Positions 1 to 16,313 of a DNA stretch of 64,000 bases are shown piece by piece. The notes under the pieces are model-generated. The model had not been told where the DNA came from, did no database searches, and saw only the letters and a program-made list of their open reading frames with translations. How positions within the stretch are numbered: position 1 is the stretch's first letter; each line of letters begins with the position of its first letter. The position numbers and the translations under genes are program-made. The DNA comes from Engraulis encrasicolus (lineage: Eukaryota; Chordata; Actinopteri; Clupeiformes; Engraulidae): assembly GCF_034702125.1 (NCBI RefSeq), contig NC_085866.1, forward strand, positions 7,964,564 to 8,028,563, given 5' to 3'.

Positions 1-140
1 CGTAGACTACACCACTGCTGATAAACCAGCCTAAATGTGAGACCGGAGTAATTTAGTCTGGCCCTGATGAACGATACCTCCGAAGATTGTTGATGAGAAC
101 AACCTGTTGTTTTTTTGTGTCGGCGCTCTGACCAAAAGTC
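1..140. repeat. Dispersed repeat, second copy near 46180-46330
   Basis: The sequence around 'aagattgttgatgagaacaa' and its preceding 'gtctggccctgatgaacg' recurs with changes near 46180-46330 ('gtctggtccggatcaatgag', 'aagattgttgatgggaacaa'). Similarity is over roughly 100 bp. I infer two members of one repeat family; its class is unknown to me. Confidence 0.35.
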
Positions 141-284
141 ACAACAACAGAACCTTCACTGCACAGTGCATCACATCAAAGCATTACAGTCTTTGGTCAT
201 CTATCAATATGCAAATGAACACCAAATGAATAAAGAATATTATTTACATTTGAATGTGCAAAGAAAATTGTATCTTCAGCAGAC

Positions 285-890
285 TGAAGTATAATAATAA
301 TGTAATAATAATAATTGTATTTGTATAGCACTGTATCATACAAGGTATGTAACTCAAAGTGCTTAACAAATGGGAAAAAACATCATTGTTAGAGATGGAT
401 TTAAAAGGAGAGGTATAGAGGAGAGGCAGAAGTAGCAGGAAGGCAGAGGAAGGAGAGATAGATAGAGATTGTAAAGTCATAAGGTCAACGTAGGTTAGGA
501 CCAGGATTCTTAGATGCGTAAGGTCCATAGTGGCTGGGCCTAGCATAAGTCATAGATAGTCACACAGAGATTGGGCGCTCAGATGCGGCCCCTGGTGGCA
601 TCAGGGGTGAGGAAAAACTCCCTTTCGCTTGAATCATTGTTTGTAGGGGGGGAAAAAAGCTCAGTGAGGTCTGAGAAAAAAAACCCTATAGTCAGGAAGA
701 AACCTCAGGCAGAGACCAGCGGCCACCTAGGGGAGCCCCCTGCCAGGGCTGGTTGTGAGCAGTAAGGACGCCGCGGCAGCTGGGACACTGTGACGCCTTG
801 GCGGCTAGGAGTTAGCAAGGATGAAGAGGTTGGTCTTCAGCTGCTTCTTGAAGGAGTCGACGGAGCTGGCTGTATAAACAGCAGTTACAA
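285..890. repeat. Dispersed teleost repeat relic
   Basis: The stretch begins with a TAA-rich run and the phrase 'tttgtatagcactgtatcatacaagg', followed by an AG-rich segment. It continues with 'aactccctttcgcttg', 'aggaagaaacctcaggcaga' and 'gaagaggttggtcttcagct'. These resemble an interspersed repeat common in teleost genomes, which I recognise from memory only. Its short open frames are repeat-derived and carry no recognisable domain. I see no host gene between position 1 and the first receptor stop codon. Confidence 0.45.
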
Positions 891-1288
891 GTTACAGATA
901 CATTTAAAAATGCTTTTGCTATGGGGATAAAACCAAAACCAAAAAGTCATTCAATAGTGTTGCTGTGGACATTTCAAAGTGTATGTTGGAGACAAAGTTT
1001 TTGGTTAAAACCTGTGACAAAAGCACTGCACCATCATTCCAAAGAGATCTCACACATAGATCATACACAATTTGCCAAATAACTGAGAATAAACATTCGA
1101 AATAAAATAGTACAGACAAAACAAAGACAACACAAGATATTGTGATACAAATAAATCATAAAGTATAGGCTAGACTTCACCTGTCATAATGGCCAAAATA
1201 CATCTTAATACCTAAAGTTTTACTTAAATGTGTGAAAGTATGAAATATTGACTTGTACTCTATACCATCTTCTGACTCCTGCCCAATT

Positions 1289-3327
1289 CTAGGTTCTACT
1301 AATGGTTTGTGTGTAACTTTGGATGGCTGCTTGAAAAAATTCTGCTGTGTTCTTATGAGGCTGAAAGATAACGATGAAACACTTTGGGAAGAAATAGGTT
1401 ACCATCATGCTACTCAGACTGCTTAGGTGTACCATAACTTTCACATGAGCTACAAAACTGCTCTGCAGTATGCAGGTTGTAACGAATATGGCCCAGCTGA
1501 GGTAAAACAGCAGGATACAAAACGTGATGGCTTTGGCCTCATTGTAGTTCTTGGGCAGGTCTGTTCCCATGTAGGCAAAGATGAAACAGAGAATGCTAAC
1601 AATGCCTAAGAGGAATGAAGAGAAGCCAAAAGGAGCATAACTTTCCATGGCGCATTGGAGGATGACCTTGTCTGCGGACAACCAGGTGTTATTCTCGGGC
1701 CAAGGCTTGCCAACTGTGACCCACAAAACACACAGCACAAGCTCAAGCAAAGACACAGCAGCCACCACCAGCCACTGGCCACTGTACTTCACCCAAAGAG
1801 CATGGGCCCTGGGTAGGTGGGAGGCCATCTTGAAAATGGCAATGATCTGGAGGGAGCGGACAAAGAGGCAGGACATGCATATAGTGTAGAAGAAGGTATA
1901 GGTTATGTTCTGCAAGGCGCAGCTGATGGCGGTTGGTTTGCCAAAGTGGAAGAAGACGCTGGCGGTGGAGGCGGCGATGCAGCTGAGCATCAGGTAGCAC
2001 ATACTGCCCCCTGCTGACCGGACCACAGGAGTGCTGCGGTGGAGGAAAAACAGCACGGCCACTCCAGCACACAGCAGGATGAGGAGGGATGCAGAGAGGA
2101 GCAGGAGAATTGAAAAAGCGTCGTCATAGTGGAGGTATTCCACAGAGCGCTTCTGACATGTTGTGCTGGCAGAATTGGACCACTCAAACTCTTTACAGGA
2201 TAAGCAAGAGTATGGGTCAGCTGGAAGAGGAAAAACACAAGTCAGACTTTTGGCTTGGAAAAGTAAGCATAATAGCATAATAGATTGTCATAAGATGTCT
2301 GTATGGTGTAATTGTCACAAAAATGAAAAAGATCATCAGCATATAAACCACAAATCTTTAAGAAGACCGTAAATAGTTATTATTCCAATCATGAGTCATT
2401 CATCATTATGTATTGATTACTAATGGAGTAGACATTACTGCATGCATGAATCACATGTTTATTCACTATTAATCAGTCATTACTTCAGACATTATTCCAT
2501 CATTACTCACGTAACCTTATTGTAAAGTGTTACCAAATAGTGTATACAGCATTTGGAACTTTCCCTTCCTTCACAGTACCTGTGTGGTTGACATATTGGT
2601 TTTTGCCGCACTCCTCACACAAGAAGCAGCACGCATGCTGACCAGTTGACTGCCTTCTATGTCCAGGTTGGCACTCGGCAGAACAGTTTGAGAATGGTAC
2701 CTACAAATCAAAGCACAATTCATTCACAGCAATGTCACTACACCAGCATTATGGTATAGTTCATTACACCCAACCAATTGGTCATTTCGATGTAACTTAT
2801 TTACTTTGGTGGGCGATTCAATACATTTCATGCAGATTATAGTTCCGGACCCAAAAATATTGAATAAATTGAATATTAAATAAGCTAAATGAATAAATTA
2901 ATAAATTGAATTGAAATTGAATAAACAGCTATGTAGGAAAATGTTTAAAGCTATACAAAACACAAGCAAATAACTATCAAGTCCCAAAGTGATTTTCATG
3001 TAGTTTACAGTTTAACATAGAACATATAATAATTTCTACAATGCTTTCTGTTGAGAGGTGGTTGTCCCAAATCACCAGGTGTTCATTTCACCATGGAAAT
3101 TGTTTTCGAGTCATTTTTAGATGTATCATTTTGAATGATTTTATAAATTAAGTCAGAATATTGTATTAAAAAATGTAAAAGACAGGCCCTGCCGGTGGGG
3201 CACTCGCCTGCCGTGCTGCTGACCCGGGTTCGATTCCCGGCCCGGGTCCTTTGCCAACCCCTCCCCGTCTCGCTACCACTCATTTCCTGTCCTACTCTTC
3301 ACTATCCTGTCCTAATAAAGTAACCCC

Positions 3328-3358
<31 letters not shown>

Positions 3359-6300
3359 GAAAAGATGTTTGAAAGTGTGAATTTGCACGAAATGTATAGC
3401 AACGCCCACGTATGTTTGGTCTTGGACCATTTTCTTTTTTTTCCCAAATTACATTTCTTAGTTCATATTGTTGTAGAAAAATAAATAAATTTGTAACTGT
3501 GAAATAGCCAGGGTACTGGATTTGCTATAATTTCCTAATCTGCGATCTATCGATTCACTTGCCAGGTTGTCACAAGCTGCCTGTATATGTAACAGTTGTA
3601 TTATGGGAAATTGATGTCATGGCAATTGTGTATAGCCTGCACAGTAAATTTAACATACTGAACCGTCCCCAAACCAGTGGATCTGTGTGTCATCTATGGT
3701 GAGGGTGACCGCAGCATGGTCGTTGTAGGTGCCAATGTGTCTGATCTTCACAGGTGCCCCAGTAGTGTCCCAGAGCACAACAGAGTAGTGGGCAGGTGGG
3801 TCTCCCTCTCTGTTGAAGGACACGTTCATCTGGTTCAAGGAGAACGTGGGCAAACGTTTGATCTCCTCAAGAAGCTGTAAGGTCCAAGAGCAAAAGGATA
3901 GAGGGCAGAGGGGACAGAGGAAAAATTATAATATTAGAAGAAACACTTAATGTTGAGAGTTAGATCCTGATGTAATGCTATTATTGCCACATGACATGCA
4001 TATGTCGAGGTGTTTTGATACCAGCCAAAAACAAAGCCATAATAGATACTCTGTCATAATGTTACATTTATGTTGACACAATATCATGCAATAACACAAA
4101 GATTATGCTGAGTAAAATGGCTGTGTTTGGAACAGCTGCATAAAAGAGAAATGGAGTTTCATGATTTATTGACATTTTAAATAGCGGCTCCATGGGGGCC
4201 GCCATTATTATCCGACTTCGATTTGTTGAGATGGGAGTAGTGCGAGTCACCCCGACCTCGCTAGTTGGAGCTCCCACTTCGACTGGCGTTCCAGAGTGTT
4301 TTTCGTAGTAGGAGGTTGGATAAGTGCGATATCCTACTAGGATGATTTGGGACTGGAATGCACCATTAGACCACTTTTTTGTGATCTTAGTGTTATAAGT
4401 TAGTTGGTCTCAACCATCATGGGCTCACTGTCTGAGATTGAGATTAACAGTCAACGACATCCATGATGGAAACATACTGGTTGATAATGCAACATTATTA
4501 TTATTACAACTTTCATTCCCTTTACTTGCAAACTTTCAAATGCAACTAATGATGTGTTTCAAGTGATTCGGAAATGGGCCTTCATTCAATCAAAAGACTC
4601 AAGTCCATTAAAAAGACTCAACACTAGCCTGTGTCAGTCTTGGTGTTGGTCTTATCTTGACTTGGTCTTGTTTCTTGACTCTGTATCTTTTGGTCTTGAT
4701 CTTGTTTAGTCTTGGTACTAGAGATGCACAGGATCCAAGATCCGGTTCCGGATCCGGTAGGATAATAGGGTTTTTCACAGGATCCGTGTCCGGCAGTATC
4801 TTAAGCAGTGGATCCGGTATCCGGCAGTTACCTAAAAATCATCTCTAGTTTTTACGTAGCCTAGGCTTTTCAGTCAGTCTTTCACAACCCCAATTGCTGC
4901 ATGGACTGAAAGCCATTTTGAAGCGGCCAGTGCAGACAGTGTGGCAGTAAGCCAATGAGCCTAAAAAATAGTTTGAGACAACGTAATAAAAAGGGCCCAC
5001 GTGTGCAAGTAGGCTATGTGTTTCAACCCTTTTATAGGATCCGGTACCCGGTTCCGGATCTGGTAGGATCTTAAGCAGTGGATCCGGTATCCAGCAGGAT
5101 CCTAAAAATCAAGATCCGGTGCATCTCTACTTGGTACCCTATGGTCTCAATTTAGGTGGTCTTCTTGACTAGAAGTCCACCGTGTAGGGGTAAGACTGTC
5201 TGGTGGGTGTTGCATGTTGAATGGCTGTGCTTACCTTGTAGGGATAGACTGCTTGTTGGGTATTACAGGCTGAGTGGTTGCACTGAAGAGCATTGTGCAG
5301 GGCCAGTGCCATGGTGTAGACAGCTGAGTAGACAGAGAAGGCGTAGGCAGTGCTCTCAATGAGGATCTCATCGGGCTTCATGGAGGAACAGGTTGCACAG
5401 GCCTGATTGCAGAATGAATCGTGTGATTGGTCAGCTGTTTCATGGCGAGATGTGCCGTAGCCTTCAGCTCTTGACTGATGGATGAATTTGGCAAAGCCTG
5501 GGAGAGCAACAACTGTTGGCGTCACTCCAATGATGGTACCAATGGTCTCGATGCCATTTAGTTTTGTCAGAGGTTGGTACAAGGCCCAGGAGTCACTAGC
5601 GATCCACACCTTGTCTTGAAACTTGTGTTCGATTGCCAAACGGATGATAGCCTCAGCTCTTAGCTCGGCAAGAAAGAGCACAATGACTTTAATATTAAGA
5701 ATGTCTATATTGTTGAATGTTGACTTCAGCTGTGAAAAGTCTGACACAACCTCTTGATAGCCTAAGCAGATTCCTGCTTTCTGACTCAGTTCATAAAACA
5801 GTTGTGCACCATCCTTGCTGTAGTCAGATCCAGAGCCAAGAAACGCCACCCAGTTCCAGTCGAAATACTTGATGATGTGAATTATGAGATCTATCAGACC
5901 TTTATTGCTCGGTACGGTCCTTAAGAAGGAGGGATACACCCGTTTTTCACTCAATACGCTGCTTGACGCTCCATAACTAACCTATACCATTAAAATAGAA
6001 AAAAGGCCTATGACATAATTGAATAAAATAGAACACAACAAAATGATAGAAATTAACGAAATAGAATATACACTTGTAATGTGTATCTTTGTGTAAACAC
6101 CGCCTTGTACAGCATAGCATATTATATGGGTGTTGTAGGATTCAGCTATTGTTTGGAGTTAGGATTAGCTGTAGGTGAAGACTGAGAAACTCACCACTGG
6201 AATGAGATCCACCATGAAGAGAGGGGCGAGAGTGATGCTCTCCGAGCTGGTCAGTGGCCCAGTTAAGCCAATGATGTTGGGAAGGTGCTGGTTGTAGCTC

Positions 6301-6531
6301 TGCCTGGCTTGGATGGAGTTGTTCCTGGACAAGAGCTGGAGACTGGAGGAGAAAGTCTGAACGGCAGTGCAGTGGTCAAAGATCTGGTAACCAAGGGTGA
6401 CGTTAGGCAGGATGGAGGTGGAGTTGTTTATCTCCTCGATAGCAAATCTCATCACCTGAAGAAAATGGTATCCTGGGAGGAAGAATGGCTTTCTGCCAAC
6501 AGACAGGCAGGCAGACAGACAGGCAGGCAGG

Positions 6532-6563
<32 letters not shown>

Positions 6564-7206
6564 TAGACAACAGACAGTTAGATACCCTACGTCCCTACAG
6601 TACATCCCTACATACATACATACATACATACGTACATACATACATACATACATATTAGTGGTGTCAACAATGATCAATCCGGCGATGCAATCCAATGTGG
6701 GGCATGGACGATCGAGAATCAATCCGGAAAGTTCCAGAATCGATCCAGCAATTTTTTTGAGTTTCAATTACTTCCATGGATATTTCGGGAGCAAATGAAT
6801 GTTAAATTAAATAAAAGCACATTTGCTTTGCTTTCAGTAGAAATGTAATGCATTGCAATGCATTGTAGAATTGAATCGGATCAGATCGGATCGGATCGCA
6901 TAGAATCGAATCGGATCAAATCGCTACCTCCCGAATCGTGATCGAATCGGATCGTGAGGGCAGTGCCAATCCACACCACCAATACATATACATACATACA
7001 TACATACATACATACATACATACATACATACATACATACATTTATACTATACTTTGTGCATACATAAATACACTTATGTACAGTACATACATACATAAAT
7101 AATGTGCACCAATGTGTCAAGACAAGGCCCCTGCTATACATTTTCTGACATTGACCAAGTCATGTTTTGTACTTTATTATTATTATTAGTAGTAGTAGTA
7201 GTAGTA

Positions 7207-7239
<33 letters not shown>

Positions 7240-7627
7240 TTGCGTTAAGTCAGTAGTGTAGTACTATGGTAGTAAAGTAATTCCAAAGACTACTACAGCG
7301 ATCCACTGGCGTAATGAGGTACAGTAGATTATATTACAAGGCAACGCATAATCAGACTTTAAATTAACTTTGAAACTTTGAAAGCCCATACAGACAGTAG
7401 GAGACCTAAAAACCAATCACGTACTCATCACACTTGATAGCGACGGGTCTGTCGACTCTCTTCGCAGGACTTGAGCTGTCTGTGTAGTGTACGGGAAACA
7501 ATCCCCCAAGTAGGTAGTCGCCTTCCAGGCTGAAGTCAGAGGCTCGGCAGGAGCACATGCAACTGTGGAGGTGACACAGTCCCATGATGACAGACGCAGA
7601 CAGCAGGGACAGGTGCATCACTCCCAT
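1289..7627 (-). CDS. T1R taste receptor A (class C GPCR, T1R1/T1R2-like)
   Basis: Six coding exons, complement: 7425-7627, 6195-6492, 5235-5981, 3659-3874, 2580-2700, 1289-2220. They total 2517 nt (838 aa), with GT-AG introns and matching phases throughout. Seen: signal peptide (about residues 1-25), then DFSLEGDYLLGGLFPVHY opening the Venus-flytrap domain (to about 490). It contains VMRFAIEEINNSTS, YPSFLRTVPS, WNWVAFLGS and VWIASDSW. A cysteine-rich domain with all nine cysteines follows (about 489-560), then seven TM helices with TPVVRSAGG, DLPKNYNEAK and the tail FQAAIQSYTQTISRT. The TPVVRSAGG and tail motifs match T1R and differ from fish V2R/OlfC receptors. Family knowledge: a taste-cell surface receptor that pairs with T1R3; fish members sense amino acids. 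ATG 7627 was chosen; ATG 7618 aligns with the start of gene B and is the alternative. Closest relative here is gene B. Confidence 0.9.
3181..3350 (+). repeat. tRNA-derived SINE in intron 4 of receptor A
   Basis: The head has an A-box-like 'gccggtggggcactcgc' and a perfect B-box-like 'gggttcgattccc', followed by a C/T-rich body and a poly-C then poly-A tail. A related copy lies at 45920-46085, sharing 'gacccgggttcgattc' and 'cccgggtcctttgcc'. Folding as a working tRNA is not expected because the 3' half runs into the SINE body. Confidence 0.7.
4719..5129. mobile_element. hAT-type MITE with 8-bp TSD
   Basis: The ends read TAGAGATGCACAGGATCC and (reverse complement) TAGAGATGCACCGGATCT. Both flanks carry the identical 8-bp duplication cttggtac (4711-4718 and 5130-5137). 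The interior is built of repeated GGATCCGG-type words. No transposase. It lies in intron 3 of receptor A. Confidence 0.85.
6485..6655. repeat. CAGA/CAGG and CATA microsatellites, intron 1 of receptor A
   Basis: Compound (CAGG)n/(CAGA)n sits directly against the 3' splice site of exon 2 (6492), followed by (CATA)n at 6608-6652. Read on the gene strand it gives (CTGT/CCTG)n just upstream of the acceptor. Gene B has the same arrangement. Confidence 0.85.
6656..6981. mobile_element. hAT-type MITE with 8-bp TSD
   Basis: Termini TAGTGGTGTCAACAATG and (reverse complement) TGGTGGTGTGGATTGG. The flanking duplication atacatat occurs at 6648-6655 and 6982-6989, though it lies inside a CATA microsatellite, which weakens the TSD. 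The interior is rich in GGATCGAATC-like words. Confidence 0.65.
6982..7240. repeat. (CATA)n and (TAG)n microsatellites
   Basis: Tetranucleotide CATA units run from about 6986 to 7040, and trinucleotide AGT/TAG units from about 7187 to 7238. Both lie in intron 1 of receptor A. No gene or conserved motif seen between them. Confidence 0.85.
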
Positions 7628-7724
7628 CTCATCTACGGTTGGTGTCCCACTTTAGATTGGACACTGGAAGACAGTAGTGATGCCTGTGCCAATTCCATCC
7701 ATGCATGTGTTTTTCAATAAGATC

Positions 7725-7732
7725 ATTTGCAT
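7725..7732 (-). promoter_or_regulatory. POU octamer upstream of receptor A
   Basis: Perfect ATGCAAAT on the coding strand, 98 bp upstream of ATG 7627. The same octamer stands 96-129 bp upstream in the other three receptors. Family knowledge: ATGCAAAT is the binding site of class II POU factors, and Pou2f3 (Skn-1a) specifies T1R-expressing taste cells in mouse. Binding here is inference. Confidence 0.55.
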
Positions 7733-7767
7733 TGTCAGGCACCATTGAAAATATTCGTGACACAAAG

Positions 7768-8166
7768 CAGCTTGACACTGGCACCTGACAACCGGCCAAA
7801 TGCTGGTAAAACTTGGCTTTGGCTAGTAATACTTTCAGTGTTACTAGCCAACTTGGCTGGCAGCTTGTTCCTTGGTATGACAAACACATTTTGCCCTATA
7901 TTCTGTTGTTTGCCTCTTGTGTATTAATTGTTAATATTTAAGTTCAAGAAAAGCTGAGCTTGATTTATAATTGCTTGATATACTTCCTTGTAGAAATCAT
8001 CTTGCTTTGGCACCACACCTTCTGAAGTTAGACGTACATCATCATGATAAAGAAAAAAATATATATAATATAAAATCTGTGGCTAGTGGAATATCTGAAT
8101 GGCTAGTGACTCGGGAAAACCACTAGCCACAGTGGCCGGTGGGTGAAAAGTTAATGTCAAGCCATG
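7768..8166. mobile_element. hAT-like element in receptor A upstream region
   Basis: The ends are inverted around GCTTGACA (left 'cagcttgacactgg', right 'taatgtcaagccatg'). Flanks acacaaag (7760-7767) and atacaaag (8167-8174) look like an imperfect 8-bp duplication. A related inverted copy is at about 19540-19829, sharing 'ggctagtggttttccc' and 'accagcatttggccgg'. The insertion separates the proximal octamer of gene A from a distal 'tttgcatatgag' block that is only about 40 bp away in gene B. Confidence 0.6.
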
Positions 8167-8263
8167 ATACAAAGTATTAGTGTTTGCATATGAGATGGCT
8201 ATGGGAGAGGAAATCAGTGGTAATTGCCTTCAAGTTGAGAGCAGCCGGTGGAGTTGCCTAATG

Positions 8264-9227
8264 CAGTGTTTCCCCCCTGGGGTGCCGCGGTCCCCCCTCA
8301 GGGGTGCCGCTGGAAACGTGGCTGATACATAAATTCTATAATATAATACATATTTTTCTAAATGTATAAGTTAATGCTAGTCAGTGGAATCTTTCATCTG
8401 CCATTTGCACACAATAAAGTAAATATAGGTCGCCCGGTCCGCTGCAATAGAGTTCTTCAGTAACGCGAAAGCATGTAGTAGATTGTAGTCTTTAATGTTA
8501 GCATTTAAGGACTTCCTGGTTCGTATCGGCTTCCGGCCTCCATTGAGAATGAATAGGGGTAAATTTCAAATAAGCTCCGAGTGCAAGCACGCGCTTAGCG
8601 AACCCCCGCAAACTGTCGAGGGTGTTAAAAATAGGCTGTAGGTATGACATAGTTGATCATTTTGTGTCAAACTTCGACATAAATACGATGTTGCGTCCAT
8701 ATGCTAAACCCGGAAGCTTTTGGCGACTACAGAAGCGGCGCCTGTATCTAACGGCATGTACGTGCGGAGGGTTGTACCCATGGCAACCAAAGGAAAGTAT
8801 GTAGTTCGGAAGTTTTAATGATCAGAAAGGGGTTATCAATATTGAATTATAATCGTCATGATTTAACATGTGAATACACCAACATGATGATACGATCCGT
8901 TCCACTAATGAGAAAGGGATGCGGGGACACGCTAATGTTCGTTGTTGCCGTGCAACTTATATTTTTGCCAAACCTGAATCTCTATGGCGTTTTGCAATGT
9001 AAAAAATCGCCATCGAACCGGTAGTCCAAACGCCGCATACAAGTTGACGTCAACGCTGAAGAGCTCTATTTCGAACGTAGGTCGTGTGACGTCTCCAAAT
9101 TTGTTACTTTTCTAAGCTTGTGTGGTATCGGATGCGATGCCATGTTACGGCTTGTTGGTTTGGGGTGCCTTGAAATTTTTCATGAATTGAAAGGGTGCCT
9201 CGCCTAAAAAAAGGTTGAGAAACACTG
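8264..9227. mobile_element. hAT-like non-autonomous element with an inner inverted-repeat insert
   Basis: Termini CAGTGTTTCCCCCCTGGGG and (reverse complement) CAGTGTTTCTCAACC match the common teleost hAT end type. Flanks gcctaatg and tcttaatg agree at 6 of 8 bases. Inside, 'tagagttcttcag' (about 8450) and 'ctgaagagctcta' (about 9057) form a second pair of inverted ends, suggesting a nested insert. No transposase frame. Confidence 0.6.
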
Positions 9228-9364
9228 TCTTAATGGTTAGAACGTTGGTGTGTTTGACTTGGAAGGTTATGGGTTCAAAACTAAAACTAAAACTAGTGGA
9301 AACACACACGGTAGTGAAAGGCTGGTATAGCAATGTTTTAGGTAGACCAATCAGACATGAGGAC

Positions 9365-9600
9365 ATGTCCCAGTCCCAGTCAGTCAGTAGAAATTGAGTG
9401 TCTGGTGGGGGGTTGTGGTGGTGGGTACGTGTGATGTGATTTGGATACTTGATGAAGCATGGCAGAGTCTTTCCTGCTTTGCAAATTTCATAAATCCAGC
9501 AGCAGCAGGCAGCAATGAACCAATATCACACCACCTACAACCCCCACGCCTTGCTGCCATGCAAACATATTGAAGATGTCACCCAGACAATACAAGACGT
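9365..9600. repeat. Upstream block duplicated with 15478-15730
   Basis: This non-coding block shares long runs with 15478-15730, such as 'catggcagagtctttcctgc' against 'catggcagactctttcctgc', plus a CAGCAGCAG core. It lies about 1.7 kb upstream of gene A, and its partner about 0.7 kb upstream of gene B. I infer that the duplication creating the A/B pair copied this flank too, or that it is an older repeat. Confidence 0.5.
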
Positions 9601-9604
9601 TATG

Positions 9605-9730
9605 TAAGGGTTAACGTTCGGCGAGAAGGTCGCTACCGTGGAATAGCAGCACGACAGAGAGAATCTTTAGTCTTGTTCTCTCTGAAGTGCTGCTATTCCA
9701 CAAAGCGACCGACTCGCCGAAAGTTAACCC
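9605..9730. repeat. Inverted repeat (hairpin)
   Basis: Arms 'gtggaatagcagcac' and 'gtgctgctattccac', extended outward by 'gttaacgttcggcgag' and 'ctcgccgaaagttaac', surround a short spacer. This looks like a small foldback element. From here to 10555, down to the stop codon of receptor B, I see no gene. Confidence 0.75.
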
Positions 9731-10555
9731 GCTTATTATATGGATATACTTAAATGATTCACATATGGCGGGGAAATTTCTTTAGGCCTATTTAATGTTA
9801 AGATTGTTGCTGCGCAAAACAAAACAGTGCCGTTGTGGAACACCGCTAGGCAACAGCTAGGTAGCCAGGACAACAGGTGTAGCCTAGTCTATCACAGCAG
9901 CTGATTAGAGTCTTGTTGAAAAGTCGCTTTAGCAGTGAAAAGTCTTGTTGCCATTGACAGCGGTCTGTTATAGACCAACCCGTCCGTTATCGAAAAATAA
10001 CAGACGTGCGAACGTTGGGGAGCCCCGTTGAAATGAATGGAGCATTCGACCGATGACGTCACACCATATAATAAACATCAGACAAATCAATGAGATAAAG
10101 GAAATTATCAAACTATAGGTGTGAATGAAAATGAAGAGGCCCTTTACAATATGAACATTTGAGTGTCAAAACTGTTTTAATTCGCATTTGTGATACAGAC
10201 AGAGCACATTCATCCAAATGTGAACTTGGAATCTACAGTTTATATTTTAGCAGTACATTTAATGATGATGGATATCTTGCCATCTCAAGTCCCAAGATGT
10301 TCCAGCCAAACATACAAACGTTTGTAGCTATTTAGAAATCATTATAAATAAAACAGTCATATCCCTTTGGTCACCAAGCCTAATTTTGGATAATAAACTT
10401 GTTAAATAAATTAATATATAGTAGGTACATATACAAAACAAGATTTTGTGATACAATTATACTATAAAGTATAGATAACATTTCCCAAAGTGATCAAATC
10501 TACATGTATGGAAAAGACCTTGATCTGAGTAACTTGTCTTCATTCCTGCACAATG

Positions 10556-14766
<4,211 letters not shown>

Positions 14767-14861
14767 CGTAAACACGAAGGTGTTCCAGGTTAGGTTGGAC
14801 AATCAGACTGAAAAACAATGATGGATGTGCGAACTCGATGTATTTATTTTCCTATAGGATG

Positions 14862-14869
14862 ATTTGCAT
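14862..14869 (-). promoter_or_regulatory. POU octamer upstream of receptor B
   Basis: Perfect coding-strand ATGCAAAT, 96 bp upstream of ATG 14766, followed about 14 bp downstream by the A/T-rich 'gaaaataaatac', a possible TATA-like element. A second perfect octamer lies farther away at 15800-15807. Confidence 0.55.
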
Positions 14870-15477
14870 ATCACCGATCAGCGACATATGCTTGGAACAT
14901 GTTTGCATATGAGGTTGCTGTGAGAGGGTAAGTAAGTATTGCACTTCAAGTTAAGGACAGTTCTGGGGTTCATTTGCTAATCCTGGACGTAAGGAGGCTG
15001 CATTCAAATCCTTAACCAATAGGAACATGTATATTAGTAGCCTAAATGCCCAGTTTCATCTTTTAGTAAAATTATTCCTGGTCCAATCCTGCATTTTGAA
15101 CAACTCAAATATTTTCTGTTTAAAACTTGACAATGACTGAGCAAACCTGATGATGTTGTAGACTGAAAGCACCGTGGGAAACTCCAACTCCCATTGTCAT
15201 TGTGACACAGCACTCCACAGCACACAAGTGAACACTGCACACAACCAAATTGCATTTATGCCTCACCTGTGCAAGGTGCAAGACGAAACACATTATTCTC
15301 TGTGATAGCAAATGAACAAAGACAACCAAGTGTGCAGTAAAACTTTATTTTCCTTAAAATGATAAATGATAAATGATGTCTGGGCTAGAGATTTGCTTGT
15401 GAACACCACTAGAAAACTACCCTACACTATACCCTTGCCCTTGTGCAGTGTTTTAGACAGATTAGTCAAACATAATG

Positions 15478-15730
15478 ACATGTCAGTTACAGTCCCAGTC
15501 AGTAAGTATAGGTGACCACACATTAGAAGGCTGGGGAGGATTGGTGTGTACAGGTGTGGGGGATGCGTCATGTGACCTAATGTGATTTGGGTGCCTGAAA
15601 TGTAGCATGGCAGACTCTTTCCTGCTGTGCAAATTTCACAAGTCCAGCAGCAGCAATTAACCAATCGCATACCACCCACAACGCCCACCTTTTGCAGTCA
15701 TGCAAAAACATTGGAGACAACATCATTTGT
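15478..15730. repeat. Upstream block duplicated with 9365-9600
   Basis: Partner of the block upstream of gene A. Shared words include 'gcagactctttcctgctg', 'tccagcagcagca' and 'gcaaaaacattgga' (here) with small changes. No coding potential seen. The rest of 14870-16020 holds no recognisable gene. Confidence 0.5.
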
Positions 15731-16025
15731 TTTATTTCAACATTAAGTGATACAAATTTGTGGCTACCGAACAACAACACAATTCTCAATTACATAACCA
15801 TTTGCATATTGTCCATAATGTATTTATGCTAGGGCATATGTACGTATATGCAAAATCAACCAAAACATGACAAATAAGAAACTAAATTCCATCATGCAAA
15901 AAAATAAATTACACTGTTTTTTTCCAGAATCAGAATCATTGGCATATATAATATAATTACATGTAAAAGGAATTTGATAACGGCATGTGCCAGCTCACCT
16001 ACATTGTAATATCAATTAGGCTTTT

Positions 16026-16313
16026 GGAAATAAGCTCATATTAAACCTCCCCTTGAGTTAAATAGTTGAGTTTTACCTTTCTCCTGTACTTTCAACCGTT
16101 CTCTGAGTATGGCAGTGCAAATTTTACCTCCATGCTAGCAGTTTTGAGTCCTATGAGATCATCTGGCGGCTAACTGGTCTCATAGGACTCAATATTAACT
16201 GCTAGCTTGGAGGTAAAATTTGCACTGCCATACCCAGAGAACGGTTGAAAGGATAGGAGAACGGTAAAACCCTATTATTTAACTCAAGGGGAGGTGTAAA
16301 ATAAGCTTATTTC
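16026..16313. mobile_element. Foldback/MITE-like palindrome
   Basis: Two arms of roughly 130 bp are nearly perfect inverted copies. Outer words are 'cctccccttgagttaaat' and 'atttaactcaaggggagg'; inner words are 'gagtcctatgaga' and 'tctcataggactc'. A spacer of about 20 bp separates them. No open frame of interest. The remaining sequence to 16757 shows nothing recognisable. Confidence 0.8.

Noticed and set aside
3181..3260. A functional tRNA gene
   Set aside because: Only the A and B boxes are recognisable; no acceptor-stem pairing partner follows and the sequence runs into a SINE body with a poly-C/poly-A tail. The same applies at 39231-39300, 45950-45980 and 47805-47865.
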